In this document: positions 23,246-36,039 of the stretch, piece by piece
How the letters are laid out: every line of letters begins with the position of its first letter
Numbering within the stretch: position 1 is the stretch's first letter
NCBI GenBank assembly: GCA_918807975.1
Contig: OU964920.1
Coordinates: forward strand, 6,584,501 to 6,648,500
Length of the DNA: 64,000 nucleotides
DNA from: Aplidium turbinatum
Taxonomy: Eukaryota; Chordata; Ascidiacea; Aplousobranchia; Polyclinidae
Direction of reading: 5' to 3'
Notes under the pieces: model-generated
The model's database searches: none
Seen by the model: the letters and a program-made list of their open reading frames with translations, nothing else
What the model was told of the DNA's origin: nothing
Position numbers and translations under genes: made by a program

Positions 23246-25424
23246 TGTGTAAGAAGTATAAAAGTTTGTGCCAAGAGACTTTCAAAAATATTTTGCAACA
23301 AAAGTTTGTTTAGTCCCTTTCCGCTATTTTTTCTTCTTCATTTGCATGCTCATGCTCTGTCGTAGCATAAAATTTACAAATTATGCAAATTAAAAGACTC
23401 TGTGAAAATATTGCCCGAGGGGAGATGCGTTAAAGCAAGAGTTTAACAGTTTGGACAACTTTCCAACTGATCAAGTGCATATAAATTCTCGTAATCAAGT
23501 CCTCTGTAAAGTGTAATTTGACAGTGGTGCAAGCTTGTAAAAGTTTTAAATTACTGACGTAGGTCCGGTCGTCGAAATTCCACTTGAAACTTACGTTATT
23601 TCCGGTGGACTAACGTATTCCACCCACTAACTACCACTAAATAAAATGCTGCGTTCAAAATATACTGATGGACGTTGCTTATGTTAAGGTTCGAACCATC
23701 GTTCCTTAGCCTTTCTCTTTGTTATTCTGCCAATCGGTCTGTCTATCAATTGAGCTACTGTGGTCACCTCAAATCAATCTATGATTCTATGTATTACCCA
23801 AGGTCTCAGGTTTTACTACAAAGATTGAAGCTATCTTTCGGTACTGAAAAAGTTTCTTCGTCGGGATGGTTTTGTTTCCTTAGCTTTGATAAGATGCTGT
23901 ACGGTTTTGTTTCATAGTTAGGCTACAATAACAAAGATCAACTACAATAAACTCACTTACAATCTGGTGGTGGTAGGTAGACTCAATCAGCAAACATTTC
24001 TGTAATGTGCTGCAGCTGCTGCAGAAAGGTTTAGCTTTTTAGCTGAACAGTATCCTCATTTTGTATCTAGCAGTAACACGGCATGACAAAGCCTATAGTG
24101 ACAGTTTACACAACCTTTGTATGTGTAGATAACAACGGAAATTGCTTTCACTATGGGACACATGTTTATGAGGTCACTGTTTAGTGTTTAACCATAAGGG
24201 TATCCTCAATCCATAAAAGTGTTTTTAAAACGAAACCACTTTACATAGTTTCCGCAAACGTCTACAAACGCTAAAGGGATACAAAAGTGCTTGTTGTTTT
24301 GTCTTTTGGAGAAGACAAACGATGCGGCAGTTGCTCTTGTGTTTTATTATCAACTGTAAAAAAAAACGCTTTTCAGCATCGACTAGCCTATTTGATGAGT
24401 GTCTATGAGATGAACATTTTTATTTGTTTAGTTTGAAATGTATCATAGCTTCTAACAACTTTGTATTCCTTCTTTCAATAATTGCATCGTCTGCAGACGT
24501 CAAATTTATGATTTACTGCCTGATATGAAGGGATTTTCTATAAACTTAAAAGACATTGAACACCGCAAACCATGTAAAAAGTAGCACCATTATTCCTTTG
24601 GAGGGCTTCGAAAATCAAAGTCAAACTCACACCACATTATTGTGGCAAAGTCTTAAAAATAACTACAGTAACTCGAAAGTAGGCCTATAATTTTAGACTC
24701 TATAACTGTTAGACTCTAATTTTAGACTAACTCTACCTATCATTTTCTAGGTTCATAGAATGAAGCACAGACTAACGAAAGTGGAAAGCGAATTTGGGTA
24801 AGCACATGAGAACGATAGTCGTTCGTTTACGTCATTTTCAAAGCAAATATGGCAAAGCACTTTAAAAGAAATCGATTGCATCCCAAAACAGTCATGACAT
24901 CATTATGTCTTATTTGGACAGCTACCATATATGGTATATAGAAATAGTGATCCTAAACCAGTCAACAGAACGGACACAAAATGAAATTAATGAAAGCTTA
25001 ACCGACTAGCACGTTTTCTTTTTTTGTAAAATCATCAAATAAACGTCAAAATTTATCAACTGTATGGTACAAGCAGACTGAAGTGAATGATTTTGTGATT
25101 TACGAGTTTTGGCCTAAGCGGTAATCATTGCGGCATGTAAACCAGTCTGCAACACATGTAAATAACACTGGTCAACAACTTTTATTGACGCTCTTTAGCA
25201 CGTCAGCGCAAACTGTATCTTACCAACGCAAATTCCACTTATTTCCAATCAAAATCACACTAAAAGAAGGCGTCTTCATGGGCGCAAACTATCCTATTAT
25301 GATCATATTTTTAAGCATTGGACTTTTTTGTTAAGTCTTCTTAACAGAAATCCTCCTGGTCAAATCGTGTGTCACCAAATTAAAACAGATTTAAGACCTG
25401 GTCACAACTCAGGCTAAGTCAGAC

Positions 25425-25490
25425 GTTTTTTAACATTGAATCAACGCCCACAGACGTTTAATCAATACAAAAGGGACAGGTTTCGCTCGC
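25425..25490. repeat. CTGCAG-family palindrome copy
   Basis: Arms AACATTGAATCAACGCC and GACGTTTAATCAATACAAAA flank a CACAGACG centre. It is diverged from the 16.6-kb copy. Confidence 0.65.
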
Positions 25491-26767
25491 TAGGAAGATT
25501 AAGCTTTGAAAAGACAAAATATTACGTTGACAGCTGGCGAAGAGTGACTTTAAGCCGTTCATTTCAAATACAAAAGAGTCAGAATTACGAAATAGCAAGC
25601 CTAGCACTGAAGCAAGTCTGCCATGCCTCGGTATATTTCAACTATTTACTTCCATGCCAAGGCAGCAGCGTTGGAACGGTGAAGGAACAAGGCAGAACAC
25701 ATCACTTCCGTAAACTTTGTTCTTGCAAAGAATGACGTCACATAAAGGAAGACTAGTCGGAAAGGCCTGCTGACTGGGTAGCCTGCTGTGTATTGAATAC
25801 TGGTTTAAGCGATTGAATAATAAATACTGTACAAAGAGTTAGCTGAGCAGCATTAGAATACAACTTGTTATGCACTGTGTGAATTTTAAAAACATTCCCC
25901 TTTTTTGTATTGAAATAGGTGACGATGTTAAAATCTTTGCAAACGTTTTGACAAAGCACAGTTGTAAAAGCGCTACTCATTTTATCCTAGCCAGCAAATG
26001 TATTAGAATAAAAAATTTTTAGCAAAGATAATTTCGTTGAAAAAGCGCTGACAGTAGCGCAAGGACCGTAGCGCAAGGACCCCTTGTGACTCCATGGGAT
26101 TACCAAAATCGGCTCACTGCCACATTTTCAATGCAAATGTCGTGTTTTGACGGGGCACAGAAGTAATCTTTTTCTTGCCATGGTGCGCTTACCGCTGATC
26201 AAACACATCTCTGGGGTAGTGCATTTGTTTAAAAGAAATAAACGAAAGTTCATTATTTGTTTCATTGCGTTTCGCTTCTCTGCACCGAAATTGATGGGTA
26301 ATTTAAAAACTCACATAAAGAATCTGCCTCGAAAAAAAACTGACAAAAAAACGTGAAAATAACTAAGACGAGACAAAATTATGCCGGCACAATTTTAAAA
26401 ACACAAGACACATTTGAAACATGTCATTCAAACATGGTCCGTTTTCAGGAGAAAATCAGACACGACACTTGTGATGATCGTAATTATAACCACTCAAAAC
26501 ACAATGTGATAATTAATAGCTCTAATTAGCAGTCTTGTAGGTAGAAATTAGGGGAAGGGAACAATTGTAACTAAGAAGCCATTTAGTCGCATTTTTATTT
26601 TGACGCAGAAAGCAAAGAGAAGATTTTACATCCTGATTGCAGGGGATGTCTCTATAGTCCGCTCGAATGTGGGCTAACAATTAGCTTTTTTTGCTTCTGT
26701 TTTGATACTATCCTCGAGGTAAGCAGCATGAAGGTGCGTGTAGCATTTTCTTGGTGGAACGCACAGA

Positions 26768-26857
26768 CCCAGACAGCAAATTCTGTCATTTTTTGCATTT
26801 CATTTTGCGTCTACAGACGCTGAATCAACGTAAAATGATCGATTTTGCCATCTGGGG
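26768..26857. repeat. CTGCAG-family palindrome, 90 bp with outer arms
   Basis: Runs from CCCAGACAGCAAATTCTGTC to GATCGATTTTGCCATCTGGG with a GCGTCTACAGACGC centre. This copy shows the outer arms clearly, so the full unit is about 90 bp. Confidence 0.75.
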
Positions 26858-28279
26858 ACAGACGATTGATGGACGGTTATGCTTTCAACTAATTAAATTT
26901 GAAAACTTCCTACAGGTCTTGGCTACTTGCCACACTGGTCAATACAACTGTACACTCGTCGCCAAACGGAAAAAAAATCAGATAAAACACATTTCGAGAA
27001 GGCTGGAAGTATAATACCTTGAATTATTAAACACTTCTAACGGTATCGTCATGTCTTTCATCGAATCAGCTGCACACCCTTCGATAATGGCTGTGAGACT
27101 ACAACCTAAGCTACGCTATTCATTGGCTGACAACAAATGCATTTAGAGAATCGGGCGTATAAATTGCCTCATCATATACGCAACGCAATCATTGCCACTT
27201 GCCTCACCGTTCAAAACTTTTGCAGGCGTGAGCAATATTTTGCTATCATGAAAATTAATTAATTTAGATTAACAAAATAACCCAACTTCTGCAACAGTGA
27301 TCGAACCGCATTGCTGTCTGTCGTCTGACCTTTTATGGGCACTGTCAAAATCAGCCATCTATCTAACCTCAGCGATCCATCTTAACCTGATCTGGAGGTC
27401 TAAAAAACACAGAGAAAAGAAAAAAATTGTCAAACTTACTTGCTCAAATTCTTAGTCAAGAAAAAACAAAGTTATGGCCATATTTGATCAATTGAACGAA
27501 CAACAGTGAGTCTCACCGCGACCTGCCAAACTCAAACAGTTTATATACAAAACAACGCGAACAGCAACTACCCTTGCTTAGAAAGATTGTGATTCATGAC
27601 AGTGGCGACTAGTCTCTGTCATCATATCCTTGACGTTACCGCAATATAAGAAACTATAACACTGATCTAAACTCACTCGGAAAAAGCGTGGTGCACTGCT
27701 AGCGCTCAGCAAAAAGAAATCGGGTGTATGCCTTTAGTCCGGAATTAATTGTGACCAAATAAGGCAACTTGATGCGCCGTATATGGCATAGGCGTGAATG
27801 GGTTGAGAAATGAGCAATCAAGAGAAAAAAATGAAAAGCTATTAGGCTCTACTCAAACAAAAACAAGAAATTTCATGGACTAAAGCTGCTCAATTTAGAA
27901 AAAAATCTAAATACTCAATCAATATATTGGTTTAGTTGCTGCGCTGACATATTGACAAACAATTATTGTGCATAACAGGCCTAAGCCCTAATACATAGCA
28001 TGATATGAGTTTTATCTTTTTAAGTTAAGTTGCAGCGTGTATATAAAGTTGCCTATTAAGTAGGCTACCAGTCTAACGCACAACGATGGTTAGACCCTAT
28101 TTGTGGTTTCAGGAAACGTTTGAAAAATGATTCTATAATAATCGGTTCAAAAACGACTCATGATAGCGTTTTTTCTATGATTTTTCTTCATGACGTTTTT
28201 CCCACCTTTTCTTGAAGTTTCAGCCAGAATCGTGGCTACGAGAAGAGAGCGGCCCTCAAAATTTTATCTTGTCCCTCCA

Positions 28280-28460
28280 AAAATACGTTTTTAATACAAT
28301 TACAACGTTTTAAATGACAATGCTGAATGACGTTTGATAAATGTTTTGCTGCATTCAGTAGCTATATTTTTAAACAAACTCTTTATTTCAAAGATTAAAA
28401 TATTTGCCTCCGGAACAGTTGCTTTTCCCCCCTGTAATTTTATTCTAGTTATGTCACAGG
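28280..28460 (+). repeat. Dispersed repeat, copy 2
   Basis: Same-orientation relative of 3,870-4,050, sharing GTTTTGCTGCAT, TTTTTAAACAAACTCTTTAT and a C/T-rich end. Confidence 0.6.
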
Positions 28461-28875
28461 CCTGTGTTTGAAAACGTTTCCGCTGCATAGTCTATCGTTT
28501 TTTTTTGTTTTAGATCGTGAAAATTGAAACAACGTTTTCAACACGTCGTTTTAAAATTAAAGTGAAATCACTCAGAGGCAAAATTACAAAACAATTCTAA
28601 AACAACTACAATCTGCATAACTTTTTTAATAAGACTTTTATAGATAGATGGAGTGGACCCTGCCTTTTGCTTTGAATATTTTGACAACGTAGATTGCAGG
28701 CACCATTCCTCTTCATTTTGGAGGACATATGCTTCTTTTAAGTAAGTGTTTCGTCTTGCAAGGACGTTCAAAAGTACTCAAATGTCTCGCTTTTAACATT
28801 TCGAACAATTACAATAAAATGCACACTTAGGCGATTTAGGCCTCTGCAACTTTAACAAATATTTATTATAAAAGT

Positions 28876-30275
28876 AGAACCATAGAATTTGCTGACGAAA
28901 ACTTTAAAATGTTAAAATCAATTTCTTTCACTCCTGTAGTTTTGCTCCATCTATCCTTCCATCGTCTGTAGCCTACTAAAGGTCGCTCAAGTTACCCCAA
29001 TCTTCAAAAGTGGTTCCAGGAAAATTTGTTCCAACTACAGGCCCATATCACTATTGTCCCCTTTCACCAAAATATTCGAAAAATGCCTGTACGAACAAAT
29101 GTACAATTATTATCTAACAAGAAAAGACCTGATCACACCACATCAGTATGGATTTAGACCACAATATTCCACTTCGTTAGCTGTGTCAAACGTTTGTGAT
29201 AACATTTTAACTAACCTAGATAATAAAAATACAACTTGCTCTGTATATCTTGATTTAGCCAAAGCCTTCGACACAGTTGATCACACTATTCTCATACAGA
29301 AACTGCAAACATATGGTTTTCGGGTCCTTCCATTACAATTGTTAAAAAGCTATATCAGCAATCGTCTACAGCACACGGTCGTCAATGGAATCTCTTCAAA
29401 CTCAAGACAGGTTACCTGCGGTGTGCCCCAAGGATCGACATTGGGACCCCTTCTTTTCTTACTTTATATAAATGACTTACCAAATTCAACAAAGATGAAT
29501 GTTAAACTATTTGCAGACGACACCAATCTTACGATGAGCGACAAATGTGAAATAAATTTGCAGAACAATGTGAATGCCGAAATGCAAAAAGTTTACAACT
29601 GGTTGAAGCTTAATAGATTAATTATCGTTAAATTTCTCAAAAACTGAATACATGCTAATAACTAATAAAAAGCAAATAAAAATTTTTAGCATTAACATTG
29701 GTAACACTACCATTCAACAAAAAGATCCAATAAATTACCTTGGCGTTTACATAGATAACAAATTAACATGGAAATATCACATAGACAAAAATTTGCGCAA
29801 AAGTAGCAAAAGGTTCATGGGCGTTGCTAAAACTCAGAAATTATGTCAACACAGACACTTTAAAAGATGTGTATCACGCTTTGATTTACTGTCATTTGCA
29901 ATATTGTATATCAAGTTGGGGAAAGGCCTGTGAGCTGTGACAATGTACTGGATCCATTAAGAAAATTACAAAAAAAGGTTATAAGAATAATTACGAAACA
30001 AAATTACTATGCTCACACAAATTCTTTATTTTTCAAAATGAACATCTTGAAACTAAAAGGTATATACATAACATTGAAATAAAAAAACATATGTACAAAG
30101 TTCATATGAATCAGTATCCGTCTACGTATTGTGATTTATTTACAAATGCTTCATCCATTCATCAGCATAACACAAGATATTAAACAAGCAACAACTATTT
30201 TATAAATAGATCAAACACAGAATTTGGCAAAAAGCATAGCATCTTTTCACAAATTGGGACTAGGTGGGAAAATTT
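28876..30275 (+). mobile_element. 5'-truncated LINE with reverse transcriptase domain (copy 1)
   Basis: The open frame ending at 29,647 encodes reverse transcriptase blocks in order: SNYRPISLLSPFTKIFEK, HQYGFRPQYST, motif A LDLAKAFDTVDH, motif B GVPQGSTLGPLLFLLYIND and motif C FADDT. A second frame (29,652-29,933) continues with NYLGVYIDNKLTWKYHI, so at least one frameshift separates them, and further breaks follow. The motifs fit the Jockey/CR1/L2-like group of non-LTR retrotransposons. No endonuclease is present. The 3' end near 30,275 is approximate. Confidence 0.9.
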
Positions 30276-30879
30276 TCAAAAAAGGGCACTTTTAGCGCGA
30301 GAGTTATGTTAAAAAGGGCACTTTTCGCGCGTAAATGATGGGAAAAAGGGCATTTATTTCCCTAGCGTAAAACATGTAAGCTTAAAAATGTAGATTTCTC
30401 AGGCAAATTGTAGGTGAAAAGGCATATTATAACTAGACTAAGCTTTTGAGACCCATAATTGATTCTTATATTCATCCCCGCCCACAATATTTTGTAAATA
30501 ATAATGTAATAAAATTTAATCTAGCAACGTTTAGTTGCAGACTACAGAGGTCTCTTGTACTAAAGTAAAAAGAAACAACTATGGTAATAGGCTAATAGCC
30601 TATTTGAAACACAACTGCTAAGATAGCCTACTATAATGAGTTGAATCTTTGCAGAATTAGATGATTCTAAAGAGCTGGTATTTTATTTTGCTGAAAATCA
30701 GGAAACAAACCTCGGTAATTCAGACATTTAGAATCTCACACAAAATTTGAGGTAGGCTACTCGATCACAACACAAATTGATAATATTAATCTACTTGAAT
30801 GGAAGATTAAGGATATTATAAGTAAGGTCAAAGGTAGGCTCATAAGTTCTAAATGTATGCTAAAGCTTTCCATTTAGCT

Positions 30880-31960
30880 CAGAGGTTCCCAACCTGAGGG
30901 TAAAATACCCCCGGGGGGTAATTTGCCTATTTTGGGGGGGTAACGAGACCCGATTTAGTGAAGGTTGTGAACTTTATAAAAGCGAAGGAATTGAACAGCC
31001 GTCTTTTCAAGGAACTGTGCAGGAAGATAGGAGAAAGATACGAAGCATTATTGTACCACACACAAGCAGAGATGTACGCATACGCCACAAATTCTACGCT
31101 GCAGACTTGCGGTAGACTTTTTGTTTGCGCTAACGCTTACGCCACATTTTTTTGGATAGTTGTCGCTTGAGGCTACGCCGTAAAGTTTTCGCGTTTTTTT
31201 AGCGCATGGCGTCAACGCATACTTTTTAATGTCTTTTTTTTTTTTTTGCTACAACACGCCAATACCTTCCAGCGCTGCAGTTGAAAGAATGTTTTCAAGG
31301 GGCAAAAACATATTGGAACCAAAACACAGCAAAATGTAAGATGAACACTTTCAGATGCTTGTGTTTCTTCGTGGAAATTCAAAATAAAACTTGTTTGTTT
31401 CGAGTGGTTTATACAGTGTGAATGTTTAGCACCTAGCAAACAAAATCAGTTTACGCTAGTGTATGCGCTGACGTTGACGCCGCCAACTTTTTTTACAAGT
31501 TACGTTGACGCATACGGTGTATGGTTTTTCGAACGTTTGCGTTTACGCTGACGGCGTCAATATTTTTTGTATGCGCGTACATCACTGCACACAAGTACGA
31601 TGGCTGTCTCGTGGCAAGGTGATTACCCGCCTGGTCGAACTTCGTGAGGCTGTCCATGTTTTTCTGATAGAAAAGAAGTCCGATTTGGCTGAATACGTCC
31701 CTAACCAACAGTGGATTTCCCAGCTGTGCGACCTGGCTGATATCTTTGGTGAATTGAACAAAGACAATCTTTTAATTCAAAGCAAGAATGTAACTGTGAT
31801 CGACACCAAAGTAGCAGTAGCTGCATTTATCGCAAAGGTTAAATTGTGGAACAACCCAGTTGGAAGAGGCACAGCAGTGCAGTTTTAGACGCTTGACATG
31901 TGGTACTTCGGAGGCAATGCACTTGAGTTGACAGCGACGTTGAAGGAGGACATAGCTGAC
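30880..31960 (+). mobile_element. hAT transposon fragment (ZBED5-like), split by another hAT
   Basis: The left end CAGAGGTTCCCAACCTGAGG starts at 30,880 after ATTTAGCT. Transposase pieces KAKELNSRLFKELCRKIGE and RWLSRGKVITRLVELREAV with the block ending KLWNN are collinear with ZBED5-type proteins. They are separated by the inserted element at 31,067-31,587. No right end is seen: similarity stops where LINE copy 2 begins at 31,961. Confidence 0.85.
31067..31587 (+). mobile_element. 521-bp hAT inserted in the hAT at 30,880
   Basis: Ends CAGAGATGTACGC and GCGTACATCACTG are inverted repeats, flanked by the 8-bp duplication CACACAAG (31059-31066, 31588-31595). Inside, near 31,257-31,380, is a hAT C-terminal dimerisation remnant, SSAAVERMFSRGKNIL, with one stop before DEHFQMLVFLRGN. 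Removing the element restores the host transposase reading LLYHT followed by RWLSRGK, which confirms the insertion. Confidence 0.92.
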
Positions 31961-32693
31961 CTTCAACCAGTTGTAAACTTTTTGGATTTCGGCATTCACA
32001 TTGTTCTGCAAATTTATTTCACATTTGTCGCTCATCGTAAGATTGGTGTCGTCTGCAAATAGTTTAACATTCATCTTTGTTGAATTTAGTAAGTCATTTA
32101 TATAAAGTAAGAAAAGAAGGGGTCCCAATGTCGATCCTTGGGGCACACCGCAGGTAACCTGTCTTGAGTTTGAAGAGATTCCATTGACGACCGTGTGCTG
32201 TAGACGATTGCTGATATAGCTTTTTAACAATTGTAATGGAAAGACCCGAAAACCATATGTTTGCAGTTTCTGTATGAGAATAGTGTGATCAACTGTGTCG
32301 AAGGCTTTGGCTAAATCAAGATATACAGAGCAAGTTGTATTTTTATTATCTAGGTTAGTTAAAATGTTATCACAAACGTTTGACACAGCTAACGAAGTGG
32401 AATATTGTGGTCTAAATCCATACTGATGTGGTGTGATCAGGTCTTTTCTTGTTAGATAATAATTGTACATTTGTTCGTACAGGCATTTTTCGAATATTTT
32501 GGTGAAAGGGGACAATAGTGATATGGGCCTGTAGTTGGAACAAATTTTTCTGGAACCACTTTTGAAGATTGGGGTAACTTGAGCGACCTTCAGTAGGCTA
32601 CAGACGATGGAAGGATACATGAAGCAAAACTACAGGAGTGAAAGAAATTGATTTTAACATTTTAAAGTTTTCGTCGGAGAATTCTATGGTTCT
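31961..32693 (-). mobile_element. LINE fragment (copy 2), inverted relative to copy 1
   Basis: The minus-strand frame ending near 32,620 encodes the same reverse transcriptase as copy 1, from YPSIVCSLLKVAQVTPIF to VNAEIQKVYNWLK, with few residue differences. It lacks everything 3' of that point. Its 5' edge (AGAACCATAGAATT) is the same as that of copy 1. After 31,961 the frame runs into the neighbouring hAT in antisense. Confidence 0.9.
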
Positions 32694-33119
32694 TCCAAAA
32701 CCATATGACGGTTTATCATTGGCTATTCCTTTTTGTTTTATTGGAGTAGCCTATTGTGCCTGTCTCTGTAGGCCTACATCTGTGTGTATGAATGTTGATG
32801 AGATTTATTGTTAAACGGTAATGAGTGACTAGATGATCGTTAGGTTATTTTCATATCATCTTGACTGTGCCATGAGCTAACTTGACTTGTCTGAAATTAT
32901 AAGTAGACCTAGACTACGTCTCAAACTTGTTCAATTCATAAAAAAACAATAACTTCTGTTTTGACCTTCTGGGTATAAGCGTCGTAAAATCGAAATCCGG
33001 TAATGAACTATTAGCCTACAAGGTTGGTTGGTTTTGAATCTTTAGCCTATCCACGGACTGACCAAGCCTTGATTGGTTATTCCTGGTAGCCTACTTTCGC
33101 ATTCTTGTAGAATAAGCTC

Positions 33120-33325
33120 TTAACGCAGGGCCAGTTACCGAGATTGGCAGAGTGAAGGTTTCCGATTGTTGAAGTGTTGTTGCCGGGGAAATTTTCCATC
33201 CACTCGGTGCTGCTGAAGGGAGAGCTGTCCTGAAATGCGTTGCACAAGCACACACCCTCGAGAGTCGAACTTGCGCCGCGTGATCCTGAGCCGGGCGCGT
33301 AACTACTGAGCTAACGGGGCGGACA
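33120..33325 (-). mobile_element. tRNA-derived SINE (family A), good tRNA-like head
   Basis: On the minus strand the head reads GCCCCGTTAGCTCAGTAGTT (A box), then GCAAGTTCGACTCTCGAGGG (B box), followed by the family body with CTCCCTTCAGCAGC and GTGGATGG. The 3' tail is missing. The head looks like a tRNA, but the anticodon arm is irregular, so it is not a functional tRNA gene. Confidence 0.8.
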
Positions 33326-33680
33326 AGTTTATAAGAAACTAACAGTAGCCAGATGCAGTTTGTCGGTCATATAGGTCATCTTTCGTTGCCTCCTTGTTGT
33401 GTAAAATATTTGTGTTACTGTCTTCGCCAAAAAAACAACAAATAAACAGTACTGAAAACAATCATTGCAAATATAATCAAGAACAATCATGTTTTGATAG
33501 TTTTCAAGAAGACATCTCGAGACGAAAGACATTAAAGTAATACAAGTAATTTTTCATACTGTAGCCTACCGTACTGTTAATTTCGTATGTAAAAGCTATT
33601 GTTTTTTATGTTGTGTATAATATATATTTGCGTTCAACTCCGACACCGTTCCATGTCAAATAAGCTATGACACCACACCG

Positions 33681-35397
33681 CAGGGTTGCATTCCTGGGGG
33701 GGGGGGGGGGGGGAGCTCGGGGGACTCAACCCCTCGAAATACGAAAAGGCTTGATGTAGGGGGGGCTCAGGGGGGGCTCGTTTAAGCTTCCATATTTCAG
33801 TTTTTCTGGCTAAACAACAACTTCTCGACTGAACAAGTAACACTTTAACAGCTTTCTCACAACAGAACTGCAAAAAAACACGAACATAAGTTGATAGCAA
33901 TCGCTAATTATCACTTTTGTCAGAAACTCTCCAGACAGGGAATATCAACTTCGTAGTAGCTAATCGTCATGTCAAATGGACTGTTAATTCTCTACTTCAA
34001 ACAAAAAAAGCTATTCAAGGAGGAAAGTATTCGTTTGATGAAGTTGTTAACTTGAGTCCCGGAAGTACAAAAAACTCAGAAAAAACTACTCCTTTAAAGG
34101 CACAACATTGGACCAGTTCAAAGCTCGACGTATAAGAGACTATACCCTTCTTTTGATCGTAATCGGTTTATTCAAGCTTTGGTTGACAACATTGGAAGCA
34201 GGATGGTGGACACCAACAATGAAAATTCTGTGAAGAGCTTGGAAATTATTGTACCAGAATTATGGCCTGCTGCAGTCGAAGTTCCATGGCGAGAAGGGGA
34301 GCACAGATTACGAAAAATAGAGGAGAGATTTCATGTCATCACTCATATTTCCGATTTTCGATTGTATGTTGACAATCCTTGTCATATAGGCTACCAGATA
34401 CGAAAAAGTTGCTCAAGAACGTAGTACTAAACATGATTGCTATAAGTTCTGCTGAAGCCGAACGTGGATTTTCACAAATGAACTTGGTCATCTCATCAGT
34501 CACACCGCTACGATCACGGCTGACCATATCACTTGTTTCAGCATTGTTGTTCATCAGCATCAATGGACCACCTCCTCATTTATGGAATGGCACTGCGGCA
34601 ACTCAGAAGTGGTTGCAGACTCATCGATCGGCTGTGGATATTCAAGTTAAGCATTCTAAGCTGCCCACATTGATTGAACTCAGATCTCTGCAAAAACTGT
34701 TTGCTGGCTAAAATCAAAGACTGTCGTGGTGCTTATAACTTAGCCCATAAAACCAAAGACCTGGCAGACAGGCTATTTGTTTTGTGTAATCTCGTTTGCA
34801 CCAACTTGGAATATGCTTTTGCTGTAGTTGGAGTTTTTTTTAAACTGTTCGTTAATAACTAAATGAGATTTTAGTGTAACTGTCACACTGGCAGCTTATT
34901 GGTTCTCATATAACAAATCTGCAACCACAGGCGCTCATTTCAAGAATTGCATTTCCTTACTTTCCTATTGCAGTCAATGTTTTTGCAAGTGTGCTTAGGA
35001 TTGGCTCATACAAATAAGTTTACAATTGAGTTAAGAGGTTGGAATTACAGTAGCTGCGAGTTTCAAGTGTAGGCCTACGCAGTAAAAAAAAGCAAAGGAG
35101 ATTGCAGTGTAGCAACCAAGCCAAATTTCAAACTTATAATTTTATATCGGATTCAACCACGTTTTCACGTTTTGTTGCTTCTACCTTTTTCTGTACTTCA
35201 AGCTATGTTTTAGCGTGGGTTGTTTTTCAACATGATGTTCAGAAGTAAAAACATACTGAACAGTGTTTTCTTTTAAAAAAGGTAAACATTGTTGGCTAAC
35301 CTACACCGATTACTTATAGGCTACATACTTTGTCTATAACGACACAGCTAAGTGATAGAGCCCCCCCCCCCCAAAAAAAATTAGGAATGCACCACTG
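33681..35397 (+). mobile_element. hAT transposon (KIAA1586-like), broken
   Basis: Ends are inverted: CAGGGTTGCATTCCTGGGG with a 17-base G run on the left, and a C run followed by GGAATGCACCACTG on the right. Frames at 33,917-34,135, 34,179-34,424 and 34,379-34,711 give transposase pieces, the last with ISSAEAERGFSQMNLVISS and ISINGPPPHLWN typical of KIAA1586-like hAT proteins. Frame changes separate the pieces. No clean 8-bp duplication is seen, so the ends may be slightly off. Confidence 0.75.
35105..35260 (+). repeat. Dispersed repeat copy (unsplit)
   Basis: Continuous copy of the repeat interrupted at 4.49 kb: ACGTTTTGTTGCTTCTACC, CTGTACTTCAAGCTATGTTT, TTCAGAAGTAAAAACA. It is useful as an uninterrupted comparison for that insertion. 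Confidence 0.6.
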
Positions 35398-36039
35398 AGT
35401 CCACACGGGTGTGGCAGACTTGATGACCAGTTCGGTCCTTCTGCCACTCCCATCATCATTAGCAAACAACCTCACTCACATTGTAATCTTGTATTGTTTT
35501 TTGTTTTTTTCACATGTGCTGATGATGCAAAATAAAATAATTAGCCTACTTCTTCTTCTTAATATCTAAAGGAAGACATCAAAGTAATATCTAAATTCAA
35601 AGAAGTTCTAATCTAAATCCAGTTGTTAGAATAGCTCAACACGAAATCCGATCCACATCCGATCGATGACTTCAAATCTGGCAGGATTTAAATCTAAATC
35701 AAGTCCATTGTCCATAATCGTCTGCTACTTCGGGCTTTTTTTTTTCCGTTTTTTGGGATCAGAGTTCCCATTTCTATTTTTAATTAGTGTTGCCAAAAAA
35801 ATGTATGATTTTGGGAACTTATTAAATTAAGACAATAACATCGCAAAAAGCAACGAAGAAGCAAGCCGAGCTCGAAAACTTCCTATATCCAGAGTTTAAA
35901 AAATAAAACTTTTTTTAATTTTTGGAGATAATCATAAAATTGGCAAAAAACATCAATAAAATATCTGCAATACAAAACCTCTTCTAAAATATGCACACTA
36001 GCGTGTACACTGCACAGTGCACACCAGTGTGTATGAATG

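Larger units (their letters stand above)
22100..28870. other. Long non-coding stretch with palindromic repeats
   Basis: I see no convincing exon in 6.8 kb on either strand. Short frames here lack family motifs and codon consistency. The recognisable content is palindrome copies at 23,005-23,060, 23,175-23,245, 25,425-25,490 and 26,768-26,857 and the dispersed repeat at 28,280-28,460. Confidence 0.5.

Noticed and set aside
25436-25735. Host exon from the 99-residue plus-strand frame
   Set aside because: It begins inside a palindromic repeat, has no recognisable motif, and no flanking splice signals of good quality.
33255-33325. Functional tRNA gene on the minus strand
   Set aside because: Same reasoning: it is the head of a family A SINE with poor acceptor-stem pairing.
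35365-35385. C run and the G run at 33.7 kb as a G-quadruplex regulatory site
   Set aside because: They are the matching inverted ends of one hAT-like element, which explains them without invoking regulation.
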